DNA from: Labilibaculum sp.
GTDB taxonomy: Bacteria > Bacteroidota > Bacteroidia > Bacteroidales > Marinifilaceae
Assembly: GCA_016342745.1 (NCBI GenBank)
Contig: JAEINT010000005.1
Coordinates: 124,001 to 188,000, forward strand
DNA length: 64,000 nucleotides
Reading direction: 5' to 3'
In this document: positions 46,189 to 56,212 of the stretch, piece after piece
Position numbering within the stretch: the first letter of the stretch is position 1
Layout: each line of letters opens with the position of its first letter
The notes under the pieces: model-generated
Databases searched by the model: none
Told to the model about the DNA's origin: nothing
What the model saw: the letters and a program-made list of their open reading frames with translations, nothing else
Made by a program: the position numbers and the translations under genes

Positions 46189-46368
46189 AAAAAATAGGGG
46201 TTAATGATTAAGAGGTTAAAGATTTTATTTGAAAATCATCCTAAGATAAAGGATAATTTTTAAAACTTGACTACTATGGACTAACTTATGGGGTGAAACA
46301 TTCTTTACATTCATTAGCTTAGATTATTTCTATATAATCATAATACACATGTGAGATAACCAACATAA

Positions 46369-46388
46369 AAATGTAAAGTGTTACATTT
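46369..46388. promoter_or_regulatory. Inverted repeat upstream of mtfA
   Basis: AAATGTAA-AGTG-TTACATTT, 8-bp perfect arms with 4-nt spacer, 36 nt before the ATG at 46424. No T run follows, so it looks like a dimer binding site rather than a terminator. Confidence 0.4.
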
Positions 46389-46423
46389 ATCTATTGAATT
46401 TATTTACTGTGTTAATTTAAATT

Positions 46424-47305
46424 ATGGATATTGTAATTGTTTCAGCCATTGTATTTGCTATTGTGTGGTTTCTATTTAGGAGGCATAATAAAAAGAAATG
46501 GAAAACGCCAAAGTCACCTTTCCAAAAAGAATGGCGAATCATACTTGTTGAAAAAGTAGTGTTCTATAATGCATTGTCTGCAGATGAGAAAAAAAGATTT
46601 GAGTTTAAAATTCAAGAGTTTTTATTGAATTGTAGGATTACAGGAATAAATGTTGAAGTTGATCTTACAGATAAGATATTGGTGGCTGCAAGTGCTATTA
46701 TTCCTGTTTTTGCATTTCCCGAATGGAAGTATACAAATATTTATGAGGTCTTACTGTATCCAGGAAGTTTTAATGAACAGTTTCAGTTGGCAAATTCAGA
46801 TTCCAAAATACTAGGAATGGTCGGTAGTGGTTATATGGAAGGAAAGATGATCTTATCTAAGCCAGCACTGCATCATGGTTTTGTAAATGAGTCGGACAAG
46901 AAAAATACAGCAATTCACGAGTTTGTGCATTTAATTGATAAAATGGATGGCAATATTGATGGTCTTCCATCTATTCTTTTGGAAAAGCAGTATGCAATTC
47001 CATGGTTCGATTTAATCAATCAAAAAATTGAGGAGATTTACAAAGATAAATCGGATATCAATCCTTACGGAGGAACAAATAAAGCTGAGTTTTTTGCAGT
47101 AGCTAGTGAATATTTCTTTGAGCGACCTAAATTATTTTCCCAAACCCATCCCGAATTGTATGAGTTAATGGCTGAGGTATTCAATCAGAATATGCAGGTG
47201 CGTAACATGAAAAAAATGACACAACAGCTTGGTAGAAATAGTCCTTGTCCGTGTGGCAGTGGCGTTAAGTTTAAAAAATGTTGCGGTCGAGTACATTACA
47301 ATTAA
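46424..47305 (+). CDS. mtfA: MtfA-family zinc peptidase with C-terminal SEC-C motif
   Basis: 293 residues: N-terminal membrane helix (1-18), MtfA domain with HEFVH zinc site (165-169) and GGTNKAEFFAVASEYFFE, and a C-terminal SEC-C zinc finger RNSPCPCGSGVKFKKCCG. MtfA of E. coli binds the Mlc regulator and has aminopeptidase activity; it lacks SEC-C. Function here is inferred. Confidence 0.9.
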   Translation: MDIVIVSAIVFAIVWFLFRRHNKKKWKTPKSPFQKEWRIILVEKVVFYNALSADEKKRFEFKIQEFLLNCRITGINVEVDLTDKILVAASAIIPVFAFPEWKYTNIYEVLLYPGSFNEQFQLANSDSKILGMVGSGYMEGKMILSKPALHHGFVNESDKKNTAIHEFVHLIDKMDGNIDGLPSILLEKQYAIPWFDLINQKIEEIYKDKSDINPYGGTNKAEFFAVASEYFFERPKLFSQTHPELYELMAEVFNQNMQVRNMKKMTQQLGRNSPCPCGSGVKFKKCCGRVHYN

Positions 47306-47382
47306 CACATCTAAGTTTACATATTTAAAAAAGAGATTGCCGAAAATCTTAAGAGTAGGCCAAATACATCAAAAAGAAATCT

Positions 47383-47979
47383 ATGAAATTAATTTTTACT
47401 CTTTGTGCATTTTTTTGCTTTGTAGGACTTTTATCTGCTCAAACTGAGCAAGGTAGATTGTTAATTGGAGGTAGTTCAAATTTAAATTTTACATCCGTAA
47501 ATAATAAATGGAAAAATGATGGTGGAGATGGTGACCTTGGCTCATCAACAAAATTTGAATTTGCTCCTCAAGTTGGGTATTTTGTTGCGGATCGATTTGC
47601 AGTTGGCCTGCAGTTACCCGTAAGCTTACAAACAGAAAAAGATGAAGATGATGATGAGTTCAAAACAAATAGTTTTGCGTTCATGCCATTTGCCAGATAT
47701 TATTTTGGAGATAATAATGTAAAACCTTATTTACATGGCGGTTTTGGAATTGGATCGCTTAAGTTGGAAGATGTATCTGATTCAGAAGAGACGAAGCTAA
47801 AAACTTTTGTTTACGGAATAAGTGGTGGAGTTGCTATTTTCCTAAATGATAAAATTGCTTTGGATTTAGGTTTAGGTTATCAATCTACAATTCTTCGCCC
47901 AAGTGAGGATATGGATGGAGATCCTAGAAATATTTCGAGTGGTGTTGCATTTAATGTGGGCTTCTCATTGTATTTGTAA
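47383..47979 (+). CDS. Small outer-membrane beta-barrel protein
   Basis: 198 residues with signal peptide (1-19, LLSAQ). Strand-rich with GGFGIGSLKLED, GISGGVAIFLNDKIALDLGLGY and end NVGFSLYL, the pattern of eight-stranded OmpA/OprF-like or OmpW-like barrels in Bacteroidota. Function unknown. 77 nt after mtfA. Confidence 0.7.
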   Translation: MKLIFTLCAFFCFVGLLSAQTEQGRLLIGGSSNLNFTSVNNKWKNDGGDGDLGSSTKFEFAPQVGYFVADRFAVGLQLPVSLQTEKDEDDDEFKTNSFAFMPFARYYFGDNNVKPYLHGGFGIGSLKLEDVSDSEETKLKTFVYGISGGVAIFLNDKIALDLGLGYQSTILRPSEDMDGDPRNISSGVAFNVGFSLYL

Positions 47980-48086
47980 TTTGAGGAATTACTATTTAAT
48001 ACATCAGTAAAATTTAAAAATACACTTCTAACAAAAACAAGTTCTCTTTGCAATTGTTGGGAGTGTTTTGTCTAAAAGAAAACAGA

Positions 48087-48767
48087 ATGAAATTAAAATT
48101 AGTTATTATTCTCTTTCTCCTGATTTCAAAATTGGGAGTATCAGCTCAGGAAGTATATCAAGTATCTCTTGCAGATAAAAATAAAGCTATTTCATTAACT
48201 AATGAAGCCATAAAAATGGTTCAGGCTGATATGACAGATGATGCGTTTAAATTATTAGTTGAGGCAATTTCGATAGATATTACCAATCGGAATTCATATT
48301 TGCAGTTATACACAGTTGCAATGAATGATGCTACACACATTGATACTATTATTCCGATTTTACAGAAATCGAAAAAAACATTTCAGGAGGATGATGAAAT
48401 ATGCTATTACTTAGGCGAAATATATAAGCTTAAAGGTGAGGTAAGAAGAGCGATGGCTGAGTTTAGTATGGCAATTGCTTACAGCAAAAAGAATGGAGAG
48501 GATTTCCATTTGGTGCATAAATATTACTTTAATCGAGCTAATATTTGCTTGGCGAAAAACATGATTAGTACTGCGGTCTTAGATTATACATATGCTCTTA
48601 ATTTGAAGCCTGATTACGGCTCCGCTTATGCAAATAGAGGAATTTGTTTATATAAGATGGGAGAGACCGAAGCTGCATGTAAAGATTGGAAACAAGCAGT
48701 AAAGTTAGGAATAGGACAGTCGGAAGAGTACCTAAAGAGAAATTGCAATTCCAAAGTTATTAAATAA
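48087..48767 (+). CDS. Exported TPR protein
   Basis: 226 residues from the ATG at 48087 (MKLKLVIILFLLISKLGVSAQ), which gives the signal peptide; an upstream ATG adds residues that break it. Three to four tetratricopeptide repeats, for example YYFNRANICLAKNMISTAVLDY and YGSAYANRGICLYKMGETEAAC. A periplasmic scaffold; partner unknown. Confidence 0.85.
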   Translation: MKLKLVIILFLLISKLGVSAQEVYQVSLADKNKAISLTNEAIKMVQADMTDDAFKLLVEAISIDITNRNSYLQLYTVAMNDATHIDTIIPILQKSKKTFQEDDEICYYLGEIYKLKGEVRRAMAEFSMAIAYSKKNGEDFHLVHKYYFNRANICLAKNMISTAVLDYTYALNLKPDYGSAYANRGICLYKMGETEAACKDWKQAVKLGIGQSEEYLKRNCNSKVIK

Positions 48768-48770
48768 TAA

Positions 48771-48800
48771 AAAGGAATAACACCTATGTGTTGTTCCTTT
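48771..48800 (+). terminator. Terminator after the TPR gene
   Basis: 13-bp stem (AAAGGAATAACAC, one G-U) with 4-nt loop, 4 nt after the stop; T-rich after. Confidence 0.75.
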
Positions 48801-48866
48801 CCTTTTGCCTCTTCGCACTCTTTTGTTAATTTTGCAGAAGAAATAACTAAGATTGTAGAGTAGCGC

Positions 48867-51374
48867 GTGATATATCCAGAAAATTTTGAGACAAAAATAG
48901 GATTCTCTAAAGTTAGAGAACTAGTAAAGAAGCAGTGTTTAAGTTCATTGGGAAGAGATTTGGTTGATGCCATTCAGTTTTCCGATTCTTTTAACACAGT
49001 AAATCGATTGGTAAATCAAACCGACGAGTTTAAGACAATTTGCCTCGAAGAAGATAATTTCCCTTTGGGATATTTTATAGATGTTCGAAAAAGTCTTGAG
49101 AAAATACGAATTGATGGAACCTATTTGGAATTAGAGGAACTTTACAATCTAAAAAGATCTTTGGAATCTATTTCTGCAATACTTCGCTTTTTTCAAGGGA
49201 AAGAAGATGGGGAATATCCGTACCTGAAAAAACTAACGGGGAATGTAAAAATGTATCCTTACATTTTTGAGCGTATCAATGCCATTATCACTAAAAATGG
49301 AAGAATAAAAGATAATGCTTCGCCAGAATTGCAACATATTAGAAGTAGCTTGATTCAAAAGCAATCGACCATTTCGAAACGTATGCAAGGAATGTTACGT
49401 ATTGCCCAAAAAGAAGGTTGGGTAGAACAGGATGTAGCACTTTCTATTCGTGATGGAAGAGTTGTTATTCCAATTCCATCGGCACACAAACGAAAAATAA
49501 AAGGAATTGTTCATGATGAATCGACAACTGGAAAGACGAGTTATATCGAACCTGCCGAAATTGTTGAAACTAACAATGAAATTCGTGAACTGGAATATGC
49601 TGAACGTCGCGAAATAATAAAAATACTTCAAGAGTTTACAGCTCAATTGCGCCCTTACCTAGGCGATTTGTTTAAAGCATTCGAATTTTTGGCACAAATG
49701 GATTTCATTCATGCCAAGGCTATGTTTGCAATTCAGGTAAAAGCTTTGCTTCCGAAAATGGTTAAAACACCAACAGCACTTTGGGAAAAAGCAGCTCATC
49801 CACTCTTGTATCTTACTTTACAGAACGAAGGTCGAAAAGTGGTTCCTCTCAATATCGAAATTAACGATGAGCAGAGAATGGTTTTGATATCAGGACCAAA
49901 TGCTGGTGGTAAATCGGTTTGTTTGCAAACTTTAGGATTGATGCAATACATGTTTCAATGTGGTTTGTTGGTTTCAATGGGTGAAGAGTCTAAAGTTGGA
50001 ATTTTCGAGAATATATTTATTGATATTGGTGATGAGCAATCCATTGAAAATGATTTGAGTACTTATAGTTCTCATTTGTTGAATATGAAGCATTTCTTGC
50101 GTAATTCGAACACCGATACCTTAATTTTAATTGATGAATTTGGTTCGGGAACCGAGCCTGCTTTAGGGGGTGCAATTGCCGAATCGATTTTAGATAAACT
50201 GAATCGTAAAAAAGTTAGAGGAGTAATAACAACTCACTATTCTGGCTTAAAGCATTTCGCATCAGAATCCGATGGAATCGAAAATGGAGCTATGTTGTAT
50301 GATTCTCATTTAATGCAACCTTTGTTTCAATTGGCTGTGGGAAAACCTGGTTCTTCTTTTGCATTTGAAATTGCGCGTAAAATTGGTTTGCCCGAAGAAA
50401 TATTAAAAGATGCAACAGAAAAAATTGGTGAAGATCATATCAATTTTGACAAGCACTTGCGTGATATTGTTCGTGATAAAAGGTATTGGGAAACAAAGCG
50501 TAACAATATCAGGAAAAGCGATAAAAAGTTGAACGATTTGGTGGAGCAGTACGATAAGGAATTGAAAGATGCCAGTAAGCTTCGAAAAGAAATCATTGAA
50601 AAAGCCAAAGAGGAAGCTGCTCAGTTATTGAATAGTGCGAATAAGTCCATAGAGAGAACCATTCGTGAAATTAAAGAGAGTAAAGCGGATAAAGAAAAAA
50701 CCCGAAAAATCCGTAAAGAGTTTGAAGAAGTAAAGGTTAAGCTAACTAAAGAGGAGCTGAAAGAAGAGGAGCGCATAAATAGAAAAATACAGAAACTAAA
50801 AGAGAGAGAGAAAAGAGGCGGAAAGAGAACTACTGCAGAGGCAAAAGAACCTGTTGCTACCGATTCAAAAACAATTGAAAAAGCTAAAAAGAAATTTAAT
50901 CCAGATGTTATTGAAAAAGGTGATTTTGTGAAATTAGATACACAATCGTCAGTTGGTGAGGTGGTAGAGCTTAATGCAAAAACAGCAGTAGTTGCCTTCG
51001 GAAATATTCTTACTTCCGTTAAAAAGGTACGATTGACAAAAGTGAGCAAGTCTCAAGTTAAGAAACAGGAAAAGACCTATAATAAAACTTCATCCTTAAT
51101 TCAGGAGAAAATATCCAAAAGAAAATTGAGTTTTAAAGCCGATTTGGATGTGCGCGGTATGCGTGGTGAAGAAGCTGTTCAAGTCGTTATTGATCATATC
51201 GATGAAATTATCATGCTCGATGTTGGCGAGTTTCGTATTCTGCATGGAACAGGAGGAGGAATTCTTCGTCAGATGATTCGCGAACAATTACAGACTATTG
51301 ATTTGGTTCAGCACTTTCGTGATGAAAAAATTCAGATGGGTGGTGCTGGAATTACAGTAGTAACGATGGAATAA
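48867..51374 (+). CDS. mutS2: MutS2 endonuclease-type protein
   Basis: 835 residues, GTG start: MIYPENFETKIGF is the Bacteroidota MutS2 N-terminus and no ATG precedes it in frame. Domains: MutS-like lever, ATPase (ISGPNAGGKSVCLQTLG; LIDEFGSGTEPALGG; TTHYSGLKHFA), long Lys/Glu coiled coil (about 520-640), and C-terminal Smr domain (LDVRGMRGEEAVQV; ILHGTGGGILRQMI). MutS2 acts in ribosome collision rescue or recombination suppression in other bacteria. Confidence 0.94.
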   Translation: MIYPENFETKIGFSKVRELVKKQCLSSLGRDLVDAIQFSDSFNTVNRLVNQTDEFKTICLEEDNFPLGYFIDVRKSLEKIRIDGTYLELEELYNLKRSLESISAILRFFQGKEDGEYPYLKKLTGNVKMYPYIFERINAIITKNGRIKDNASPELQHIRSSLIQKQSTISKRMQGMLRIAQKEGWVEQDVALSIRDGRVVIPIPSAHKRKIKGIVHDESTTGKTSYIEPAEIVETNNEIRELEYAERREIIKILQEFTAQLRPYLGDLFKAFEFLAQMDFIHAKAMFAIQVKALLPKMVKTPTALWEKAAHPLLYLTLQNEGRKVVPLNIEINDEQRMVLISGPNAGGKSVCLQTLGLMQYMFQCGLLVSMGEESKVGIFENIFIDIGDEQSIENDLSTYSSHLLNMKHFLRNSNTDTLILIDEFGSGTEPALGGAIAESILDKLNRKKVRGVITTHYSGLKHFASESDGIENGAMLYDSHLMQPLFQLAVGKPGSSFAFEIARKIGLPEEILKDATEKIGEDHINFDKHLRDIVRDKRYWETKRNNIRKSDKKLNDLVEQYDKELKDASKLRKEIIEKAKEEAAQLLNSANKSIERTIREIKESKADKEKTRKIRKEFEEVKVKLTKEELKEEERINRKIQKLKEREKRGGKRTTAEAKEPVATDSKTIEKAKKKFNPDVIEKGDFVKLDTQSSVGEVVELNAKTAVVAFGNILTSVKKVRLTKVSKSQVKKQEKTYNKTSSLIQEKISKRKLSFKADLDVRGMRGEEAVQVVIDHIDEIIMLDVGEFRILHGTGGGILRQMIREQLQTIDLVQHFRDEKIQMGGAGITVVTME

Positions 51375-51396
51375 AAGTATAATAATATAAGAAATG

Positions 51397-51430
51397 AAAA
51401 AGGAAATCAGTCGATGCTGATTTCCTTTTT
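51397..51430. terminator. Bidirectional terminator
   Basis: Perfect 14-bp stem (AAAAAGGAAATCAG), 6-nt loop, T run on the plus strand; shared by convergent genes. Confidence 0.85.
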
Positions 51431-51439
51431 TTATTGATG

Positions 51440-52366
51440 TTATTTCAAGCCTTCGTTAATTGCTTTTGCATATGAACTGGTTGAGCCATAAGCCCGACAT
51501 TTTTGGATGTCATCGTATAGCCAAATAAAGCCACCAGAAATATTTTCTTTTTGAGAAGCTATTTTCTTTTTTATCTCATCAGGATTGTCACCTTGTTTGC
51601 AATCGCCTCCATTCTTAGACCACAATCCGTAAGAAACTTTTATGTCTCCAAAATATTGATTCCATTGCGACGGTAGATTTTTATTTCCTCCAGCATAGCA
51701 TTGGAGGTAAACTCGATCAATTGCACCTGGTTTCTTTGCTTCAACCTGTTCGTAAACCGATTTCCAATATTCTACTTCGTTGTATGGGCAAAGTCCAATT
51801 TTGTAGCCTAAATTATCTAGCATTAAACTGAATTGAACTGTTGATTCTACATCAAAAGTTACTTCGTCATCGTAGTTTACAGCAGCAGCTCCTGTTATTT
51901 CTTGTAATAACTGAAAGGCCTTGTATAGTTTCGTGTCAGAGCCGGTTCCTTCGCTAGCAATTAAGTTTTTTATATTCTCCCACGATTTAGCTCCCCAAGC
52001 GCCAACACCAATCTCAATTCTTTCTACTGAGCTTGGTTCTTCCTGAAGACGAATCAATCTATTTTTCCATTCAGGATCTCCGATATAATTACCATATTTA
52101 TCAATAATGGATTGATCATTTAAATTCATGCTACCATCTTCGTCAATATGAATGGTCCAAAGAATTACCGTGTTGAAACCAGAATTTCTTAAATCGTCGA
52201 TAACTTCATTTCCTCCAGAATAAAAAGGGCCTCCTCCAAAAATAGCTGAATATTCGTTTTCTGGAGCTTGATTTGTAATCTTGACTTCGTTATTGGATTT
52301 TTTGTCGCAGCTCGACAAAAAGAGAATGAGCAATAAGGATAAGCCTAGAATTTTAATAGAATTCAT
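51440..52366 (-). CDS. Lipoprotein, possibly TIM-barrel glycosidase-like
   Basis: 308 residues. Lipobox LFLSSC with Cys at 20. Conserved-looking parts: GFNTVILWTIHID, GVGAWGAKSWENIKNL, AAVNYDDEVTFD, GYKIGLCPYNEVEYW and GGFIWLYDDIQKC. The alternation of strands and helices with acidic ends (DDE; WLYDD) recalls GH18-like glycosidases or their inactive relatives, a guess. Single gene with terminators at both ends. Confidence 0.65.
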   Translation of the reverse strand: MNSIKILGLSLLLILFLSSCDKKSNNEVKITNQAPENEYSAIFGGGPFYSGGNEVIDDLRNSGFNTVILWTIHIDEDGSMNLNDQSIIDKYGNYIGDPEWKNRLIRLQEEPSSVERIEIGVGAWGAKSWENIKNLIASEGTGSDTKLYKAFQLLQEITGAAAVNYDDEVTFDVESTVQFSLMLDNLGYKIGLCPYNEVEYWKSVYEQVEAKKPGAIDRVYLQCYAGGNKNLPSQWNQYFGDIKVSYGLWSKNGGDCKQGDNPDEIKKKIASQKENISGGFIWLYDDIQKCRAYGSTSSYAKAINEGLK

Positions 52367-52465
52367 ATAAGTGTGTTTGATTTAGTAATAAGGTAAATGT
52401 AGAATTCAATGGTTAATGGAGAAGTTAATATCTAATTAATTGTAAAGAATATGCATTAATTCCAT

Positions 52466-52499
52466 AAAAAAAATGCCATCTCAAACGAGATGGCATTTT
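52466..52499 (-). terminator. Terminator after the 52522 gene
   Basis: Perfect 13-bp stem (AAAATGCCATCTC), 4-nt loop, T8 on the minus strand. Confidence 0.88.
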
Positions 52500-52521
52500 A
52501 AAATATAGGTGTGAAATATAT

Positions 52522-53700
52522 TTATAGAAACATATTTACAAGTAAATAAAGGTAGTGGGCAAATGTTCCTGCCAAAATACCACCAATAGTGTGCGAAAGC
52601 AATGCTTTCGATGTTAATTCACGATAATTTAGGGTGTCTAACATTGCTGTGTGAGTACTTAAATAACCACTCCAACACATTCCCATTGCAGTAAATACTG
52701 CGATTACATTACCATCAATAATTCCTTTGGCAATAAATGCTTTTACCAAAGATAAAGCAGCACCAACAGCTCCCAATGAAGTTACAGGAAAGGCAATTAA
52801 TTCTGGATGTTTAAAACCGAATAATCCTTCAAATAACCACCAGATATGTCCAGCCAACTCAGGTAATAAAGGAACTCCTTCATAAGCAATCCCCTGATAT
52901 CCTATAGCAGCATCTTTTGGTCCGAATGTTAACATCATTACCATGGTCGAAATAATTAATACGCCAGGGATAATTGCCAATCCTAAATCGACACCAGACT
53001 TACCTCCATCTAATATGGAATTAAGGAATCGAAGAAATACGCCACCTTCCGATTTAAAGCTAATTTTTTCAGTTGCTCCTTCATAATCTTTATCTTCTCG
53101 AACAGGAATATGCCCTTTGATTAATCTTTGCATTAACCTTGTCGAAACAACAGCTCCGAATAAAGCACCAAAAAGTCCAATTAGTGCTGGTATAAATAGG
53201 TTCTCATCACTTCCAGGAATTCTCAAAGTGGACATGAAAGTAATTACAATCAGACCCATTCCGAAAGCTGTACCAAAATTGGTTAACGAAACCAATTGGT
53301 AATTCTTAAAGTATTTGCTGAAGTTTTTATCATTTGCCAAGCTAATTATAGCAGGGTTATCCGATAAAAAAGTTAGTACTCCAGCTAAAGCACCTACACC
53401 AGGAAGATTAAACAGAGGTTTCATTAAAGGAGCTAATATTTTCTCCAATAAACGAACCACTCCAAATTCAATTAATAATTTGCCTAGGGCTCCAGATAGA
53501 ACGGTAATTCCCATAATATAGAATACAGTGTTCATCAATAGATCCCATGCTGTATTCATTATTGTATTCAGCATATTGGCAACCCCCATGTGGTGCCCAA
53601 CATATCCGAAAATTCCAAAAAAGGTAAGTAGAAACATTACTGCTTCATACCTTCGTTTCTTAAGGAAATCGGTCTCCTTAATCGACTTAATTGCGTTCAT
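52522..53700 (-). CDS. Nucleoside-recognition (Gate) domain membrane protein
   Basis: 392 residues, about ten helices. Two Gate-like regions: MGITVLSGALGKLLIEFGVVRLLEK and the C-terminal half (FTAMGMCWSGYLSTHTAML). NPAIISLANDKNF and TNFGTAFGMGLIVI are conserved in these transporter-like proteins. Gate proteins are related to nucleoside or spore-maturation transporters; the substrate here is not known. Single gene. Confidence 0.75.
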   Translation of the reverse strand: MNAIKSIKETDFLKKRRYEAVMFLLTFFGIFGYVGHHMGVANMLNTIMNTAWDLLMNTVFYIMGITVLSGALGKLLIEFGVVRLLEKILAPLMKPLFNLPGVGALAGVLTFLSDNPAIISLANDKNFSKYFKNYQLVSLTNFGTAFGMGLIVITFMSTLRIPGSDENLFIPALIGLFGALFGAVVSTRLMQRLIKGHIPVREDKDYEGATEKISFKSEGGVFLRFLNSILDGGKSGVDLGLAIIPGVLIISTMVMMLTFGPKDAAIGYQGIAYEGVPLLPELAGHIWWLFEGLFGFKHPELIAFPVTSLGAVGAALSLVKAFIAKGIIDGNVIAVFTAMGMCWSGYLSTHTAMLDTLNYRELTSKALLSHTIGGILAGTFAHYLYLLVNMFL

Positions 53701-53886
53701 AGTTTTAACTTGAGTGTTTGTTGTTTGTTGTTGGCGTCAAAAGTAATTTTTTGCTCGATATGGAATCATTTTATTTGTATGATCTTTGTCAGTTTTTTGA
53801 ATTATTTTGTGTGTTGTAAAAACATCTTTTTCAAAGTTACGAACAATGGGTTTTATAGAAGTTTAACAGCCTTGTTAATAAAATCA

Positions 53887-53918
53887 TTTTTTACCTATCA
53901 GCAATTGTACTAGCTTTG
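53887..53918 (+). promoter_or_regulatory. Promoter of the second recQ
   Basis: TAGCTTTG (-7) at 53911-53918; TTTT (-33 variant) 20 nt upstream. Start near 53925, so a leader of only about 16 nt. Confidence 0.5.
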
Positions 53919-53940
53919 TCATCCCAATTAAATGTGATCA

Positions 53941-56055
53941 ATGTCTACAGCAAAACGAGCCTTAAAAAAATATTTCGGATACGATAAATTTCGCCCATTG
54001 CAAGAGCAGGTAATTCAATCTGTTATGCAAGGGGAAGATGCTATTGTAATCATGCCAACAGGTGGAGGTAAATCCATATGTTATCAAATTCCGGCTCTAA
54101 TAATGGAAGGTGTTACCATTGTAGTATCTCCATTAATTGCTTTGATGAAAGATCAAGTGGAAGGTTTGAGGGCAAATGGTGTACAAGCTGATTTTTTAAA
54201 TAGTTCTCAATCGTCTCAAGAACAAGCAAGAGTAATTGAGCGAATATCCGAGGGGAAATCGAAATTATTATACGTATCACCTGAGAAATTGCTAAGTCAA
54301 GATTTCTATTATTTGCTGATGCAATTAAAAGTGAATCTGTTTGCTGTTGATGAGGCGCATTGTATTTCGGTTTGGGGACATGATTTTAGGCCAGAGTATA
54401 CAAAAATGGCTTATTTAAAAAAGCAATTTCCTCATGTTCCAGTTATTGCTTTAACAGCAACAGCGGATAGCTTAACACAAAAGGATATCATCAATCAGTT
54501 AGGCTTAACTGATCCTAAAAGATACAATTCATCATTCGATCGTCCGAATTTAAGTCTTAATGTAGCACCTGGAAAAGATAAGTTTAAAGCTATTTTGGGT
54601 TTTCTACGCCAGCGCCCGCACCAATCAGGGATTATTTATTGCCTAAGTAGGAAAGCGACAGAAGGATTATCGGAGAAATTGAGAAATGCAGGTGTAAATG
54701 CTTCTTATTATCATGCCGGCCTTTCGGCAGATGAACGTGCACAACGTCAGGAAAATTTTATTAACGATGAAGTGCCGATTATTTGCGCCACCATTGCTTT
54801 TGGAATGGGAATTGATAAATCGAATGTTAGGTGGGTTATTCATTATAATTTACCTCGAAACATAGAGTCGTATTATCAGGAAATTGGTCGCGCTGGTCGT
54901 GATGGTTTAAAAGCTGATACCTTATTGTTTTATAGCTTTTCGGATGTTATTGTACACCGAAAATTTATTGAAGAATCTGCTCAGAAAGATGTTTCCAATG
55001 CTAAATTGGAACGAATTCAGCAGTTTTGTGATGCGCAAATTTGTCGCCGAAAAATTCTATTGAGCTATTTTGGAGAACATTTAGAAGAAGATTGTAACAA
55101 TTGTGATGTCTGTAAAAATCCTCCGAAATCTTTCGATGGAACCATTATTGCGCAAAAAGCATTTTCAGCAATAATTCGTTTGAAAGAACAAGTTGCAGCA
55201 GGAACACTTATTGATGTTTTACGAGGTTCATCTCGACATGAAATTATCTCTCGAGGATATCAGAAAATCAAAACTTATGGTGTTGGTAAGGATATAGCCT
55301 ATCAAGATTGGCAACAATATATGCTTCAGCTCTTAAATCTAGGATTTATTTCAGTTGCTTACGATAAAGGTAATGCCTTAAGACTAACCGAGCAGGGAAG
55401 AGAAGTTTTGTTTGGGGAGCGTATGGTTAATTTGGTTCATTTGGCTTCGATGAAGTCGGAACCAATTATTAAGCCAATTGTTAAAACGACCAAACAAGAA
55501 GCTCGCGAAGGATTGTTCGAGGCATTAAGAAAATTACGTCTTCAGATATCTCGAGAAGAGAATATTCCTCCCTACTTGGTGTTTTCTGATGCTAGCTTAC
55601 AAGAGATGGCCCAGGAAGAACCTAAAAATGAGTTTGAGATGAAAATGATTTCAGGGGTTGGTGTTCGCAAATATGAATTGTATGGTGATTTGTTTATCAA
55701 TGAAATTATCCAATTTGGGAATAAAAAGAACAAGGAAGCTAAGAAAAGTGGAGAATCTTTTTATCAAACTTATGAATACTATAAGCAAGGTTTTTCGGTT
55801 GAGGAAATTGCGAGTATTCGCAAAATTAATCCAGTAACCATATATTCTCATTTGGCCTCTCTGTATGAGAAAGGTGCTGATATTGATCTTACAGAATATT
55901 TAAATCCTTCAGAAATAGAGCAAATAGAAAGTGCGTATTATTCTTTAAATAAAACATCTAGCGTAAAGGATTTGCATTTGTTTTTAAAAGAAGATATAGA
56001 ATATTACAAAGTTCGATTAGGAATTTCTTATCTGAAAGTGCTTTCGTCTTGTTAA
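53941..56055 (+). CDS. recQ: DNA helicase RecQ (copy 2, with HRDC)
   Basis: 704 residues. TGGGKS, DEAHCISVWGHDFRPEY, CATIAFGMGIDKSNVRWVIHYN and QEIGRAGRDG; zinc site CRRKILLSYFGEHLEEDCNNCDVC; RQC winged helix (about 405-510); HRDC (about 525-600; LRLQISREENIPPYLVFSD); and a C-terminal HTH_40-like region (TYEYYKQGFSVEEIASIR). This is the canonical RecQ; the copy at 20012 is shorter. Confidence 0.95.
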   Translation: MSTAKRALKKYFGYDKFRPLQEQVIQSVMQGEDAIVIMPTGGGKSICYQIPALIMEGVTIVVSPLIALMKDQVEGLRANGVQADFLNSSQSSQEQARVIERISEGKSKLLYVSPEKLLSQDFYYLLMQLKVNLFAVDEAHCISVWGHDFRPEYTKMAYLKKQFPHVPVIALTATADSLTQKDIINQLGLTDPKRYNSSFDRPNLSLNVAPGKDKFKAILGFLRQRPHQSGIIYCLSRKATEGLSEKLRNAGVNASYYHAGLSADERAQRQENFINDEVPIICATIAFGMGIDKSNVRWVIHYNLPRNIESYYQEIGRAGRDGLKADTLLFYSFSDVIVHRKFIEESAQKDVSNAKLERIQQFCDAQICRRKILLSYFGEHLEEDCNNCDVCKNPPKSFDGTIIAQKAFSAIIRLKEQVAAGTLIDVLRGSSRHEIISRGYQKIKTYGVGKDIAYQDWQQYMLQLLNLGFISVAYDKGNALRLTEQGREVLFGERMVNLVHLASMKSEPIIKPIVKTTKQEAREGLFEALRKLRLQISREENIPPYLVFSDASLQEMAQEEPKNEFEMKMISGVGVRKYELYGDLFINEIIQFGNKKNKEAKKSGESFYQTYEYYKQGFSVEEIASIRKINPVTIYSHLASLYEKGADIDLTEYLNPSEIEQIESAYYSLNKTSSVKDLHLFLKEDIEYYKVRLGISYLKVLSSC

Positions 56056-56212
56056 TTATTCGGTTAATCGTATCAAATGCGAGTCCATCTAATTTTGTAT
56101 TGAATAAAGGGTGATTTTTGTTAAATTAGGATGTCAAAATTTACGTAAGGATGAATTATCGTTGCGTATTTGAAATTCAGTACTAACAAACACTTATAAA
56201 TTGCCTATAGTT

